From the NCBI RefSeq assembly GCF_016861605.1, contig NZ_BOLM01000012.1, positions 1 to 64,000 of the forward strand: 64,000 bases of DNA. Reading direction: 5' to 3'. Within the stretch, counting starts at the first letter, position 1; every line of letters begins with the position of its first letter. The notes under the pieces are model-generated. The model saw nothing but the letters and a program-made list of their open reading frames with translations. It was not told the origin of the DNA and did no database searches. Origin of the DNA: Levilactobacillus wangkuiensis. GTDB taxonomy: Bacteria; Bacillota; Bacilli; Lactobacillales; Lactobacillaceae. Of the stretch, positions 1 through 9,059 are shown in pieces. The position numbers were made by a program, and so were the translations under genes.

Positions 1-52
1 ATAGAAAATAATTTGATGATATCTAGTTTTGAGGGAATAAGTTCTCTTATAG

Positions 53-169
<117 letters not shown>

Positions 170-176
170 GAACGAA

Positions 177-203
177 AGAACCCAGTGATTGGGTTCTTTT
201 TTT
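177..203 (+). terminator. Rho-independent terminator after 5S rRNA
   Basis: GAACCCA / TGGGTTC stem with a short loop followed by a run of seven T. It lies between the 5S rRNA and the tRNA gene. Confidence 0.8.
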
Positions 204-241
204 ATTGCCATTTTCTGCGAAGTTCGCGATAATGGACTTAT

Positions 242-314
242 GCCGCTTTAGCTCAGAAGGTAGAGCGTTTCCATGGTAAGGAAGAGGTCGTTGGTTCAAA
301 TCCAATAAGCGGCT
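242..314 (+). tRNA. tRNA-Thr (anticodon GGT)
   Basis: A 73-nt cloverleaf: acceptor GCCGCTT/AAGCGGC, D arm GCTC..GAGC, anticodon stem TTTCC/GGAAG with loop ATGGTAA giving anticodon GGT (decodes ACC/ACT), T arm GTTGG-TTCAAAT-CCAAT, discriminator T. CCA is not encoded. It follows the 5S gene directly, typical of rRNA-tRNA clusters, and has its own terminator. Confidence 0.93.
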
Positions 315-344
315 TATCAGCAAGCTTTTCACATTTTCGTCTAG

Positions 345-387
345 AAGGAACCGCACTGGAGTCGTATTCCGGTGTGGTTCCTTTTTT
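345..387 (+). terminator. Terminator after tRNA-Thr
   Basis: Long stem AAGGAACCGCACYGG-type paired with CCGGTGTGGTTCCTT around a short loop, then six or more T. Confidence 0.85.
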
Positions 388-522
388 GTTAAAGACTAAG
401 CAGAAAACCTGCGATTTTAATCGCGGGATGAATGCCAGAACTTAATAATATTTTTCGAAACATACGTTCCCCTAAAGTGCTAGATATGGTATACTTGACC
501 CAATCTACAGGGGAGGTATCCA

Positions 523-1743
523 TTGGTTGAACTAGGACGAACAATCAAGCTGAGACTCTATCCAGACACGAATCAAGCGGAACAATTTTTGGCAATGAGC
601 CAGGAATATCAACGTGTAGCTAATGTTGTTAGTCAATGGATTTTTGACCATGAGTTTCAGTTAAGCTGGCTAAAAATCAATCACTATCTGTACAAAATAT
701 TCAGACAAGAATCACCGCTCAACAGTCAGATGGTCCAATCTGTTTTTCGGACAGTTGTGGCTCGCTACAAGACCGTCCGAGAACAAATGAAGCAGCATCC
801 TTACCGTTACCAGAACGAAGAAAAGGAGTGGGTTCAAGTTCCTAGAGACCTGAACTGGTTGGTGAATCCCATCCAGTTTCGTCGGCCACAAGCAGACTTG
901 GTACGTCAGAGTAATTACTCTTTTGTAGATAAGATGCAACAGATCTCAATCACCACTCTAGGTAAACGAACTAAGTTGAGGTTCACTGATAAAGGATTCG
1001 AGAATTACTTCACCGACAACTGGAAACTGGGTACCGCTAAGCTGGTCCACACCCAGGGTAAGTGGTTTTTGCATATTGGTATCACAAAGGAAGTTAGTGA
1101 TTTCAATCCCAAGGATATCCCGCAAATTGTGGGTATTGACTGGGGCCTGCGCTTTCTAGCGACTATCTTTGATAGTGAAGGCAAGGTACTATTCTTTGAT
1201 GGTCAAAAAATCTTACTTAAGCGAAAGAAGTTCCTGGAGATTCGTCGGCAACTACAAAGTAAAGGTACCAAGTCTGCCAAGAAAAAGCTGAAGCGACTAG
1301 CGCAACGAGAGAACCGCTGGATGACTGATGTGAATCATCAGCTAGCTAAGACACTCGTTGCACGATACGGTTCGCATACACTTTTTGTCCTGGAGGACTT
1401 AACCAACGTAACATTCAACACCGATGACTTACCTAAGTCCCTTCGGAATAGCCATCGCTCTTGGTCCTTTTTCCAGCTAGAGTCTTTTTTAACATACAAG
1501 GCTCAGGCCATTCAGAGTACCGTTGTGAAAGTGAATCCAGCATTTACCTCACAGAGATGTCCGAAGTGTGGCCTAGTTGAGAAGACTAATCGTCATCACG
1601 AAACTCACGAATATTGGTGCGCTCAATGTCAGTATCGTTGTAATGATGACCGATTAGTCGCAATGAATATTGAGATGCTTGGTCGAGATTGGTTAAACGG
1701 TATCAAACGACCAAAGATTAAGAAGCTAACAGCTATTGGGTAA
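523..1743 (+). CDS. tnpB: TnpB RNA-guided nuclease (IS200/IS605-type OrfB)
   Basis: A 406-residue TnpB. TnpB proteins are RNA-guided DNA endonucleases encoded by IS200/IS605 and IS607 elements and are ancestors of Cas12. The RuvC triad appears intact: D206 in GIDWG, E291 in VLEDLTN, and D376 in NDDRLVAMNI. A four-Cys zinc ribbon (CPKC ... CAQC, about residues 346-369) sits between RuvC-II and RuvC-III. The N-terminal region (about 1-190) is the helical/WED part. The start is TTG at 523, with GGGGAGG at 511-517 at good spacing. There is no tnpA transposase beside it, so this is either a tnpB-only element or a relic. The 300 nt downstream look like the guide RNA (separate entry). The protein differs from the inactivated TnpB-derived repressors because all three acidic residues remain. 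Confidence 0.9.
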   Translation: MVELGRTIKLRLYPDTNQAEQFLAMSQEYQRVANVVSQWIFDHEFQLSWLKINHYLYKIFRQESPLNSQMVQSVFRTVVARYKTVREQMKQHPYRYQNEEKEWVQVPRDLNWLVNPIQFRRPQADLVRQSNYSFVDKMQQISITTLGKRTKLRFTDKGFENYFTDNWKLGTAKLVHTQGKWFLHIGITKEVSDFNPKDIPQIVGIDWGLRFLATIFDSEGKVLFFDGQKILLKRKKFLEIRRQLQSKGTKSAKKKLKRLAQRENRWMTDVNHQLAKTLVARYGSHTLFVLEDLTNVTFNTDDLPKSLRNSHRSWSFFQLESFLTYKAQAIQSTVVKVNPAFTSQRCPKCGLVEKTNRHHETHEYWCAQCQYRCNDDRLVAMNIEMLGRDWLNGIKRPKIKKLTAIG

Positions 1744-2059
1744 AACTAGTAGTTAAACGGGTAGCCGTCAATTACCCGATGATGTTGCCACTATGAGTAG
1801 GAGTGCCTTAAAGGGTATGTTGGACTACTGTGTCGTCAGACACGTGAGCGACAAGCCTCTGAATTCATTCAGGGGCAATTGACTTGGTCTAGGATTAAGG
1901 AAAAGTTTACGCAGATTTTGCGCCATTTTTGAACGCTTAACATCGTTGATGCCAGCTAAACTGCTAAGGTATGGCGTGGTGAAGCGACATCAGAATCCTA
2001 ATGATCCACTGGGGGCTGTGCACGGTTCTAATGCGGAACGAAAGGCAGAATACCAGAAC
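1744..2059 (+). ncRNA. Candidate omega-RNA (reRNA) and right end of the tnpB element
   Basis: The stretch after the tnpB stop has no ORF but several hairpins: GGGTA/TACCC (about 1760-1779), GTGTCG-TCAGACAC (about 1840-1853), CCTCTGAAT/ATTCAGGGG (about 1857-1876) and GTTC-TAATGCG-GAAC near 2027-2041. TnpB guide RNAs are transcribed from this position, overlapping the gene 3' end and the right transposon end. A 12-nt near-repeat, GAATRCCAGAAC, occurs at 430-441 upstream of tnpB and at 2048-2059 here, and may mark the element limits. The boundaries are inferred. Confidence 0.45.
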
Positions 2060-2113
2060 AAATGTCACAGGGTAAATAACTTTGGATAAGAGCGGTTAAT
2101 ATCATGGGAAACC

Positions 2114-2143
2114 TTGTCTTCCTTGCGTTACCGGCTGTATACT
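2114..2143 (+). promoter_or_regulatory. Putative promoter of the secreted-protein operon
   Basis: TTGTCT at 2114-2119 and TATACT at 2138-2143 with 18 nt between them, about 20 nt before the ribosome site of the CAP-domain gene. The assignment is by sequence only. Confidence 0.45.
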
Positions 2144-2176
2144 TTAGCTGTAACTATTTTTAAGGAGGATGAAATT

Positions 2177-2962
2177 TTGACAACTAAATGGGGAATTGCG
2201 GTTGGCTTGTTACTGGGCTTGCTTAGTACGACTACCGGACTCGCAGCCACGACGCAACCGGCAAAACAGATGACCGTACATTACCAATCAACCACGGGAA
2301 AGACTCTCAAACCCGCTAAGCAGATTACGACGACCGGTGCTACGGTTCAAGCTTATGGCAGTCAGTTTAGTGCTAGTGGGACTGGGACTTTTGGTAACGG
2401 TGGCACCGGATACGTTAAAAAGATCAAAGGCTACGTGCCATTTTCACTGAAGAAGGCTTATCATTACAGTCAACTACCTACCAAGGTGACCGTGACCTAT
2501 GTGAAGGAGTCCGTCCTCAATAAAAAAGTCGCTGCGAGTTACCTTAAGCAGTTTAACGCCTACCGGAAGAAGCAAGGCCTTCAACCGTTGAAGCACCGGA
2601 AGAGCCTGCTGAAAAAGGTGAACGTCCGCGCGCATGAACTCTGGATTCGCGATGATCATATTCGGCCTAATGGTAAATCCTACAACGCCAAGATGAGCGG
2701 TTATGCCGAGACCATGGCAGAGTTACCTGCCTATTACACGCCAGCCGGCATGATGGTTGGGGGCCTCGGGGCCAATCTGGTTTACAATGCCAAGGGCCAC
2801 ATTAGCTACAAAGGGACTGCTCAGACGGCCGTCAACGAGTTGATGACCGTTGACAAGTTACACCGGGATACGGAGCTCAATACCTGGGCCCATTATAGTC
2901 AAGTTGGGTTTAGCTTTGCCTCCGACGGCTCAGCCATGATGGCCCAATTGTTCCAAATTTAG
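2177..2962 (+). CDS. Secreted CAP/SCP-domain protein
   Basis: A 261-residue exported protein. The likely start is TTG at 2177: AAGGAGG lies at 2162-2168 and the product then begins with an ideal signal peptide (MTTKWGIAVGLLLGLLS..GLAA). Residues about 30-105 contain a MucBP-like beta segment (TVHYQSTTGKTLKP ... VTVTYV). The C-terminal half is a CAP (SCP/PR-1) domain with DDHIRPNGKSY, YAETMAEL and HYSQVGFSF, matching the family's HxRPNG, GENL and YxxVGxG positions. CAP proteins in lactobacilli are extracellular; their biochemical role is unclear. No LPxTG anchor is seen, so it is presumably released or non-covalently bound. It heads a three-gene run of secreted proteins (next gene 15 nt on). 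Confidence 0.75.
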   Translation: MTTKWGIAVGLLLGLLSTTTGLAATTQPAKQMTVHYQSTTGKTLKPAKQITTTGATVQAYGSQFSASGTGTFGNGGTGYVKKIKGYVPFSLKKAYHYSQLPTKVTVTYVKESVLNKKVAASYLKQFNAYRKKQGLQPLKHRKSLLKKVNVRAHELWIRDDHIRPNGKSYNAKMSGYAETMAELPAYYTPAGMMVGGLGANLVYNAKGHISYKGTAQTAVNELMTVDKLHRDTELNTWAHYSQVGFSFASDGSAMMAQLFQI

Positions 2963-2977
2963 GTTAGGAGATCGCAT

Positions 2978-3880
2978 ATGTTTAAGCAACTTAGTTTAGG
3001 ACTCGCTGTCGGCTTAGCAGTCTTGGGCCTGGGCGCAACTGCCCAAGCCGCTAGCAGCCAACAACTCGTTTCACAAAAATCGGTGACCCGGTATGGTCAG
3101 GTGACCGGTAACGTTAAGGGCAAGTTGTATGCCTTTAAGACCACTGGTCAGGCATTAACCTTAACGGCGACCCATCAGTTGAAGAATTATCCGCACACGG
3201 CTTGGATCGTTAGCAAGACTGCGGTTATTCAAAAGACGAACGGTCAGCACTATCGGTATAGCTACGTGACGTCAACCAGTTCCAAAACCAAAAAGACGGT
3301 GAGTGGCTGGGTCTGGGCGCACTATCTCAAGACGCCAACGACCGTTAAGCTCGGCGCGCCCTATGTGAGTCAGCAGGCGGTGAAGGCCTGGATGGGGTGT
3401 GAGTCGGCCAGTTTACTTGAGGGCCTACACTACAAAGGCGTTTTGACTTCCACCGGCCTGGTCGCCTTTATGAAACACCTGCTACGTAGTAAAAATAATA
3501 ATCCCAATAATGGGTTTGCCGGGAGCCCCTACAAGGTGACGCCAGGGGTGTTCCAATCCATTTTTCCTAAGCCACTGGCCAAGTGGGGGAACCGGTATGA
3601 GCCGGTTAAGAACATTAGTGGGGCCAAGTTGGCTAAGTTACGCGCGCAACTCCGGCTACATAATCCCGTTGTGGTCTATGTGACCTTGCACTTTGCCAAG
3701 GCGCAATATGGCCATTATTTCTGGGGCACTGGCATCAACAACAGCCACGTGATGCTACTCGACGGCTATAAGTCTGGTGCATACCATGTGGCCGATCCGA
3801 ACCATGGCAAATATTGGGTCAGCGCCAAGAAATTTGCACGGAGTTATAATTACAAACATTTCGCCGTTGCTGTTCAGTAA
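2978..3880 (+). CDS. Secreted C39-like (peptidase_C39_2) protein with SH3-like N-terminal region
   Basis: 300 residues with a signal peptide (MFKQLSLGLAVGLAVLGLG..AQA). Residues about 35-125 form a beta-rich GW/SH3-like module ending GWVWAHYLK, probably for wall binding. The C-terminal domain has a papain-fold C39-like signature: Cys141 in GCESASLL and His257 in NNSHVMLLDGY, followed by HVADPNHGKYWVS with a possible third catalytic residue Asp. The C39_2 family is related to bacteriocin-leader peptidases and tape-measure cysteine peptidases, but secreted lactobacillar members have no settled substrate. AGGAGAT upstream gives the ATG at 2978. It is followed 17 nt later by a paralogue. Confidence 0.8.
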   Translation: MFKQLSLGLAVGLAVLGLGATAQAASSQQLVSQKSVTRYGQVTGNVKGKLYAFKTTGQALTLTATHQLKNYPHTAWIVSKTAVIQKTNGQHYRYSYVTSTSSKTKKTVSGWVWAHYLKTPTTVKLGAPYVSQQAVKAWMGCESASLLEGLHYKGVLTSTGLVAFMKHLLRSKNNNPNNGFAGSPYKVTPGVFQSIFPKPLAKWGNRYEPVKNISGAKLAKLRAQLRLHNPVVVYVTLHFAKAQYGHYFWGTGINNSHVMLLDGYKSGAYHVADPNHGKYWVSAKKFARSYNYKHFAVAVQ

Positions 3881-3897
3881 GAGATAGGAGGATGAAC

Positions 3898-4749
3898 ATG
3901 TCAAAGTGGCCAAAAATTTTTACCGGGTTTGTCGTTGCTCTCGGATTACTGGGACTGAGCCAGGCGGCCAGTGCTAGCAGCTATACCGTTAAATCTGGGC
4001 GGACTTATAATTCCCGCATTGTTCGGAGCAAGGGGTGGCGGCTATGGAATCAGCCGTACACCAAACAAGCCAAAGCGTTAGGTAAGACGGGAAAGCTTAG
4101 CGGTCAGTTGGTCCAAGTGGATCAGGTGGCCAAGCAAGGAAAGGACACGTATTTTCAGATCAGTCGGCGGGGGCATAACTACGGTTGGCTCAATGCTCAG
4201 GGATTGAAAAAGACCAGTCGTTATGTGTTGCCGTACACCTACACCAGTCAACTGTACCCGCTGTACGCGCCTAATGCGTGCGAGGCGGCCAGCATGAAGA
4301 TGGCGCTGTCGGTCAAGGGAATTGCGACCAAGACCAGCTTGAAGACCATCATCACCAAGATGCCCAAGGCCAAGACACCTAGCAAGGGGTTCGTGGGTAA
4401 TCCGTACACGGAGAGTCGTCCAGGGGAGACCCGGACCATTTATCCCAAACCGCTAACGGCCTATACCAAAACGTATGATGCCCAGGCTAAAAATATTACC
4501 GGTGCTAGCAAGCAACAGTTGATCACGGAAGTCAAACGCGGCAATGCCGTCATCTTTTCTGGGGCTTGGCGCATGCAAGGATTCCGTCCCTATCACGTTT
4601 TAGCGCTAGTTGGCTATCAACGCGGGCAATTTTTAGTTGCTGATCCGTACATGAAAAAGAGCTGGCCAAATAAAACTTATTGGACCAAATCGTCAAACTT
4701 TATGAAGGTGTACCAATCCCGGTATTCACGGGCAATTACGGTACGTTAA
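3898..4749 (+). CDS. Second secreted C39-like (peptidase_C39_2) protein
   Basis: 283 residues, paralogous to the preceding gene. ATG 3898 is preferred to ATG 3892 because TAGGAGG ends at 3891; the product then starts MSKWPKIFTGFVVALGLLG..ASA, a signal peptide. A GW/SH3-like region (about residues 35-105, ending YGWLNAQGLKK) precedes the C39-like domain with Cys128 (NACEAASMK) and His233 (PYHVLALVGY), then VADPYMKKSWP. The two copies share order and motifs but differ widely in sequence, so the duplication is old. A terminator follows directly, so the CAP gene and the two C39-like genes probably form one transcript. Confidence 0.8.
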   Translation: MSKWPKIFTGFVVALGLLGLSQAASASSYTVKSGRTYNSRIVRSKGWRLWNQPYTKQAKALGKTGKLSGQLVQVDQVAKQGKDTYFQISRRGHNYGWLNAQGLKKTSRYVLPYTYTSQLYPLYAPNACEAASMKMALSVKGIATKTSLKTIITKMPKAKTPSKGFVGNPYTESRPGETRTIYPKPLTAYTKTYDAQAKNITGASKQQLITEVKRGNAVIFSGAWRMQGFRPYHVLALVGYQRGQFLVADPYMKKSWPNKTYWTKSSNFMKVYQSRYSRAITVR

Positions 4750-4756
4750 TTAAAAA

Positions 4757-4793
4757 AATGGAATCACCGTTCGAAGGCGGTGGTTCCATTTTT
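4757..4793 (+). terminator. Terminator of the CAP/C39 operon
   Basis: AATGGAATCACCG pairs with CGGTGGTTCCATT across an 8-nt loop and is followed by T5. An A-run on the 5' side makes it potentially bidirectional. Confidence 0.85.
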
Positions 4794-4903
4794 GATTGTG
4801 TGCAACGAATTGTGTTTTCTTCTGCGTATCAACCTGATAGGATGTTAATTATCGGAGAGAGAACAACAGACAATCAAATTTAAAAATTTTGGGGGAAAAG
4901 AAA

Positions 4904-7900
4904 ATGACACAACACGTACGCACAAGTTTATGGTTAACGGCGGCAGCGACTCTGGTGGGGGCCGGAATGTTGATGACGGATGACCAAAGTAAGCACGTCT
5001 TTGCCGCTACGGTGGATGCCCAACACCGCGTGGTCGAAACCGGTGATTTAAAACCCGGCGACCGGTTGGACAAAGAAATGACGAACACCTACTTACAAGA
5101 CATTGTTTTGCAAGCGCTTAATCGTGAAAATCAAAGCCGGAAAAAATGGCAAGATTTTTCTGAAGTTAAAGTTCGGGACGTTGCCCACATCAAGCGGTTG
5201 GCCATTTCAACGGAAAACACGATTTACGGGACCAATATTCCAACCGGTGAATTCACCTTGAACGGGTTGAAATACTTCACCGACTTGGAAGAACTCTCGT
5301 TGGATGGGTCCGTTCGGAACTTTGATGACAAGAACCATTTCACAGCTGGTCAAAAGCCCGTTTGTCAGGGACAGGGAAAAATTACCCGACTGAAGCAGCT
5401 CGAACGACTCCACAAGCTCAAGTCAGTCGACCTAAGCAACAACATGATCAGAGACATTAGCTCGTTGGCCGGGCTACCCGAATTGTCGGTGCTGCGGCTT
5501 GAAGGCTGTCGCATCAAAGACTTCTCCCCACTGAAGGGCACGAACTTTGAGGTTTTGAAGCTGGCTGGGCAGGTCATCACCGATAATAGCCGGTTGAAGG
5601 GTCAGACAGTCAACGCCCATCTGGCCAACGACTTTATCTGGGTCGATGGCACGAAGAAGCAGATGACCGCCGCCCAAGAATTTGGTATCACCTCTTACTA
5701 TCAGGAATACCGCAACGAGCTGGGAGAATGGCAAATGACGACGCGTTTCTACAAGCCGCGGTTCAGCGGAGGTAAGGCAACGCCCAACACGCAGGATTAT
5801 GGCCTGGATTTCAAAGACTTAGCCGTCCAGGAAAAGGTGCGGAAGACGGATACGATTGGTGAAGGTAAGGTTGCTAATGCCGGTCAAGATAACCGGTACG
5901 CCATGATCGGTGAAGTATTAGGGGATGACGGCAAGCCAATTTGGACGTACATTGACACCTACTCATCCAACGTTTATCCAGCGCCAGTCACGGTTTCTTA
6001 CGTTGATGAAAACGGCAAGACCTTGAGCGAAGACGTCGTGTTGAAGGATAATTTAGGTGTGGCATATACCGCGGAAGAAAAGAAAATTGCCGGCTACAAA
6101 CTGAAAAAGGTTGAGGGCCAAGCAAGTGGGACATTTACCGAGGAAAAACAGGCTGTGACCTTCGTTTATGAAACGGATGGAAATGACAGCGGTTCCAATG
6201 GTAGCGATAACAACGGTGATGGTGATACAAACACCGGGAATGGTAATGATGGTTCCGATGCTGGTAACGGCGATGGCGGTTCTGACGCTGGGAACGGCGA
6301 TGGCGGTTCTGACGCTGGGAACGGCGATGGTGGTTCCGACGCCGGGAACGGCGATGGCGGCTCCGATACTGGGAACGGTGATGGCGGCTCCGATGCCGGG
6401 AATGGTGATGGCGGCTCCGATGCCGGGAATGGCGATGGCGGCTCCGATGCTGGGAATGGCGATGGCGGCTCAGGTGCTGGGAACGGCGATGGCGGTTCCG
6501 ATACTGGGAACGGTGATGGCGGTTCCGATGCTGGAAATAGCGATGGCGGCTCCGACGCTGGGAACGGCGATGGTGGTTCCGATACTGGAAACGGTAATGG
6601 CGGTTCCGACGCTGGGAACGGCGATGGTGGTTCCGATACTGGAAACGGTAATGGCGGTTCTGACGCTGGAAATGGTAACGGCGGCTCTGGATCAGGTGGC
6701 GGTAACGATGGCAACGTGACTGGCCCTGGTGGTAATGGTTCTGGCAACGGCGGTAGCAACGGTGAGGACAATGGTTCTGACGGTTCGGATGGTTCCGGCG
6801 ATGGCGGTTCTGGTTCCGGCAGCGGTGACGATGGAGATGAAAATGATACTGGTGTAGATGGCGATTCCGACGGTGATGACTCTGACGACGGAGACGGATC
6901 TAACAACGGAGATGGCTCTGGTAACGGTGATGGTTCCGGCAACGGTGACGGCTCTGGTAACGGAAACGGTTCTGGTGATGGAGACGGCTCCGGTAACGGG
7001 AATGGCTCTGATAACGGTGATGGTTCCGGTAACGGTGATGGTTCCGGTAACGGAGATGGCTCTGGTAACGGAAACGGTTCTGGTGATGGAGACGGTTCTG
7101 GTAACGGAAATGGTTCCGACAACGGGAATGGTTCTGGCGATGGAAACGGCTCTGGTAACGGAAATGGTTCTGGCGATGGAAACGGCTCTGGTAACGGGGA
7201 TGGTTCCGGTAATGGGGACGGCTCTGGTAACGGAGATGGTTCCGGCAATGGAGACGGTTCTGGTGACGGAAACGGTTCCGACAACGGGAATGGTTCTGGC
7301 GATGGAAACGATTCCGGTAACGGAAATGGTTCCGACAACGGAAACGGTTCTGGTGATGGAGACGGCTCTGGTAACGGAGATGGTTCCGGTAATGGAGACG
7401 GCTCCGGTAATGGAGATGGTTCCGGCAACGGGGAAGGTTCTGGTGATGGAGACGGTTCTGGTAACGGAGATAGTTCCGGCAACGGAAACGGTTCTGGTGA
7501 TGGAGACGGCTCTGGCGATGGAAACGGTTCTGGTGATGGAGACGGCTCTGGTAACGGAGATGGTTCCGGCAACGGGAATGGTTCTGGTGACGGAGATGGA
7601 TCCGGCAACGGAAACGGTTCTGGCAACGGGGACGGTTCTGGCGATGGAGAGGGTTCTGGCAACGGGGACGGTTCTGGTAACGGAAACGGTTCTGGCAACG
7701 GAGATGGTTCCGGCAACGGGAACGGTTCTGGTGACGGAAATGGTTCCGACAACGGGAATGGTTCTGGCGATGGAAACGGTTCCGGCAACGGAGATGGTTC
7801 CGGTAACGGGGACGGCTCTGGTGATGGAGACGGCTCTGGTAACGGGGATGGCTCTGGTAACGGAAACGGTTCTGGCAACGGAAATGGTTCCGGCAACGGG

Positions 7901-8662
7901 AACGGCTCTGGTAACGGAAATGGTTCTGGTAACGGAGATGGATCCGGCAACGGGAATGGTTCCAACACCGGCGACGGCTCTAACTCGGGTAACAACACCG
8001 ATGATAATAACAACGATACCGGTGTTGGTTCAGGTAATGGCTCTGGTAGCAACTCGGGTAACGGCAACACAGGTGGTACCGGCAATGGCAACAACAATGG
8101 TAACACCGGGGGTTCCGGTTCCAACACTGGCGGTAACAATGGCAATGCTAACGGTAATAACCAAGGCAGCGGGAACACGGGCACTGGCGACGATCACAAT
8201 GCCGGCAATAACAACAGTGGCATCGGAACTGGGAACACCACCGGTTCAGGTAACGGCACGACCGACGTCAGCACGGGAACGACTGGCAATGGGACCGGTA
8301 GTAGCACAACCGGTGATACTGGCAGCGTGACGGGAACGGTAAGTCCTGACGATACGGGTGACCAAAACGTTACAGGTTCCGCGGCAGACACGTTAACGGG
8401 TGGGACGTCATCGACCAACGACGATGCACCAACCGGGCTAAGTTACAGCGGGTCTGGTTCAACCGGCTCAACGGGGTCAACTGGCGGTAGCGGCTCCGGT
8501 AGTTACGGCCACAGTGGCAGTACAATTGGTGGGCAGACCGCGAACGGTATTTTACCACAAGCCAACGAGCAACAATCTTCTGCTGCTTGGGTAGGTGCCC
8601 TGTTAACGGTCCTTACACTGGGTGGCTGGAAATTGGTCAACCGCAAACGGCGTCAGAGTTAG
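4904..8662 (+). CDS. LPxTG-type cell-wall protein with LRR, MucBP and giant G/N/D/S repeat stalk
   Basis: 1252 residues from ATG 4904 (GGGGG at 4891-4895); a TTG at 4889 is in frame but sits inside that region. Order: signal peptide (about 1-35, ..KHVFA); a folded N-terminal region with leucine-rich repeats ([18 protein letters not shown] and following, about 160-225); a MucBP module (about 360-425); a stalk of Gly, Asn, Asp and Ser repeats (about 430-1025); a Ser/Thr/Gly/Asn-rich stretch; then LPQAN at 1217-1221, a hydrophobic segment ([15 protein letters not shown]) and the tail NRKRRQS. LPQAN deviates from LPxTG at positions 4-5, as lactobacillar LPQTxE motifs often do. Role: sortase-anchored surface adhesin, with the stalk projecting the N-terminal domain, by analogy with Clf/Sdr-type proteins. 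Inferred, not shown. Confidence 0.85.
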   Translation: MTQHVRTSLWLTAAATLVGAGMLMTDDQSKHVFAATVDAQHRVVETGDLKPGDRLDKEMTNTYLQDIVLQALNRENQSRKKWQDFSEVKVRDVAHIKRLAISTENTIYGTNIPTGEFTLNGLKYFTDLEELSLDGSVRNFDDKNHFTAGQKPVCQGQGKITRLKQLERLHKLKSVDLSNNMIRDISSLAGLPELSVLRLEGCRIKDFSPLKGTNFEVLKLAGQVITDNSRLKGQTVNAHLANDFIWVDGTKKQMTAAQEFGITSYYQEYRNELGEWQMTTRFYKPRFSGGKATPNTQDYGLDFKDLAVQEKVRKTDTIGEGKVANAGQDNRYAMIGEVLGDDGKPIWTYIDTYSSNVYPAPVTVSYVDENGKTLSEDVVLKDNLGVAYTAEEKKIAGYKLKKVEGQASGTFTEEKQAVTFVYETDGNDSGSNGSDNNGDGDTNTGNGNDGSDAGNGDGGSDAGNGDGGSDAGNGDGGSDAGNGDGGSDTGNGDGGSDAGNGDGGSDAGNGDGGSDAGNGDGGSGAGNGDGGSDTGNGDGGSDAGNSDGGSDAGNGDGGSDTGNGNGGSDAGNGDGGSDTGNGNGGSDAGNGNGGSGSGGGNDGNVTGPGGNGSGNGGSNGEDNGSDGSDGSGDGGSGSGSGDDGDENDTGVDGDSDGDDSDDGDGSNNGDGSGNGDGSGNGDGSGNGNGSGDGDGSGNGNGSDNGDGSGNGDGSGNGDGSGNGNGSGDGDGSGNGNGSDNGNGSGDGNGSGNGNGSGDGNGSGNGDGSGNGDGSGNGDGSGNGDGSGDGNGSDNGNGSGDGNDSGNGNGSDNGNGSGDGDGSGNGDGSGNGDGSGNGDGSGNGEGSGDGDGSGNGDSSGNGNGSGDGDGSGDGNGSGDGDGSGNGDGSGNGNGSGDGDGSGNGNGSGNGDGSGDGEGSGNGDGSGNGNGSGNGDGSGNGNGSGDGNGSDNGNGSGDGNGSGNGDGSGNGDGSGDGDGSGNGDGSGNGNGSGNGNGSGNGNGSGNGNGSGNGDGSGNGNGSNTGDGSNSGNNTDDNNNDTGVGSGNGSGSNSGNGNTGGTGNGNNNGNTGGSGSNTGGNNGNANGNNQGSGNTGTGDDHNAGNNNSGIGTGNTTGSGNGTTDVSTGTTGNGTGSSTTGDTGSVTGTVSPDDTGDQNVTGSAADTLTGGTSSTNDDAPTGLSYSGSGSTGSTGSTGGSGSGSYGHSGSTIGGQTANGILPQANEQQSSAAWVGALLTVLTLGGWKLVNRKRRQS
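6234..7975 (+). repeat. In-frame coding repeats of the wall-protein stalk
   Basis: Two tandem arrays. Block 1 (about 6234-6690) repeats a 9-residue unit of the type GNGDGGSDA, period 27 nt. Block 2 (about 6900-7975) repeats [12 protein letters not shown] units, period 18 nt, with Asn and Asp alternating irregularly. A more acidic non-repeated stretch separates them (about 6720-6900). The third bases vary between units, so the DNA is partly diverged though the protein is constant. The copy number is likely to vary between strains. Confidence 0.9.
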
Positions 8663-8786
8663 CACGCATACGCGCAGAATAGAAGCGTTAGGGGACACTG
8701 AAAAAATGGGTGTTATACAGAGTCCAAATCCAGTGGTTACCTGATATAGTGAACAAAAATATTTTTAAAATTAAAGGAGGCTAGCT

Positions 8787-8993
8787 ATGAAATCAAAAAA
8801 GCCGACAGCACCGGTTGCTGGGATAACGACCGAGCAGTGCGGCGAAACGGGACCAGCTAAAGACACACACAAGTCGTTGCGGACTGGGGGAGTCCCGCTG
8901 CGACAACCAGCGACACCGTTGGTTTGGCTGGGAACACTGTTGGCGGTGCTACGGGGGCGCCAACAAGAATCAGCGAAGCAAGGTAAGGACTAG
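8787..8993 (+). CDS. Small hypothetical protein with sorting-signal-like C-terminus
   Basis: 68 residues; a strong AAAGGAGG (about 8773-8780) precedes the ATG. No family is recognised. The first 35 residues are polar; then SLRTGG, a hydrophobic stretch (TPLVWLGTLLAVL) and a basic tail (RGRQQ) resemble the end of a sortase-anchored protein, but there is no signal peptide and LRTG lacks the Pro of LPxTG. It may be a remnant of the 3' end of a wall-protein gene that gained a ribosome site, or a small membrane protein. It lies 124 nt after the large wall protein. Confidence 0.45.
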   Translation: MKSKKPTAPVAGITTEQCGETGPAKDTHKSLRTGGVPLRQPATPLVWLGTLLAVLRGRQQESAKQGKD

Positions 8994-9017
8994 CAACGCC
9001 AAAGAGTAGCGGAAATG

Positions 9018-9059
9018 AAAAGGTATGGCCCTGTCAGTTGACGAGGTCATACCTTTTTG
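9018..9059. terminator. Bidirectional terminator between convergent genes
   Basis: AAAAGGTATGRCC pairs with GGTCATACCTTTTT; A-run on the left and T-run on the right serve the small gene upstream and the Nudix gene on the other strand. Confidence 0.8.

Noticed and set aside
1744-2100. Group I or group II intron fused to tnpB (IStron)
   Set aside because: I could not find a convincing catalytic core (no domain V hairpin or P/Q/R/S elements); the tail is better explained as a TnpB guide RNA.
6166-8184. A 672-codon open frame antisense to the wall-protein stalk (Pro/Leu/Glu/Ser repeats)
   Set aside because: It is a by-product of the repeated GGT/TCC/GGA codons on the other strand; no ribosome site and no independent conservation pattern. 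The wall protein has signal peptide, domains and anchor.
6858-8330. A 490-codon frame in the third forward frame of the stalk repeats
   Set aside because: Same cause: a repeat period divisible by three keeps all frames open. No ribosome site or recognisable product.
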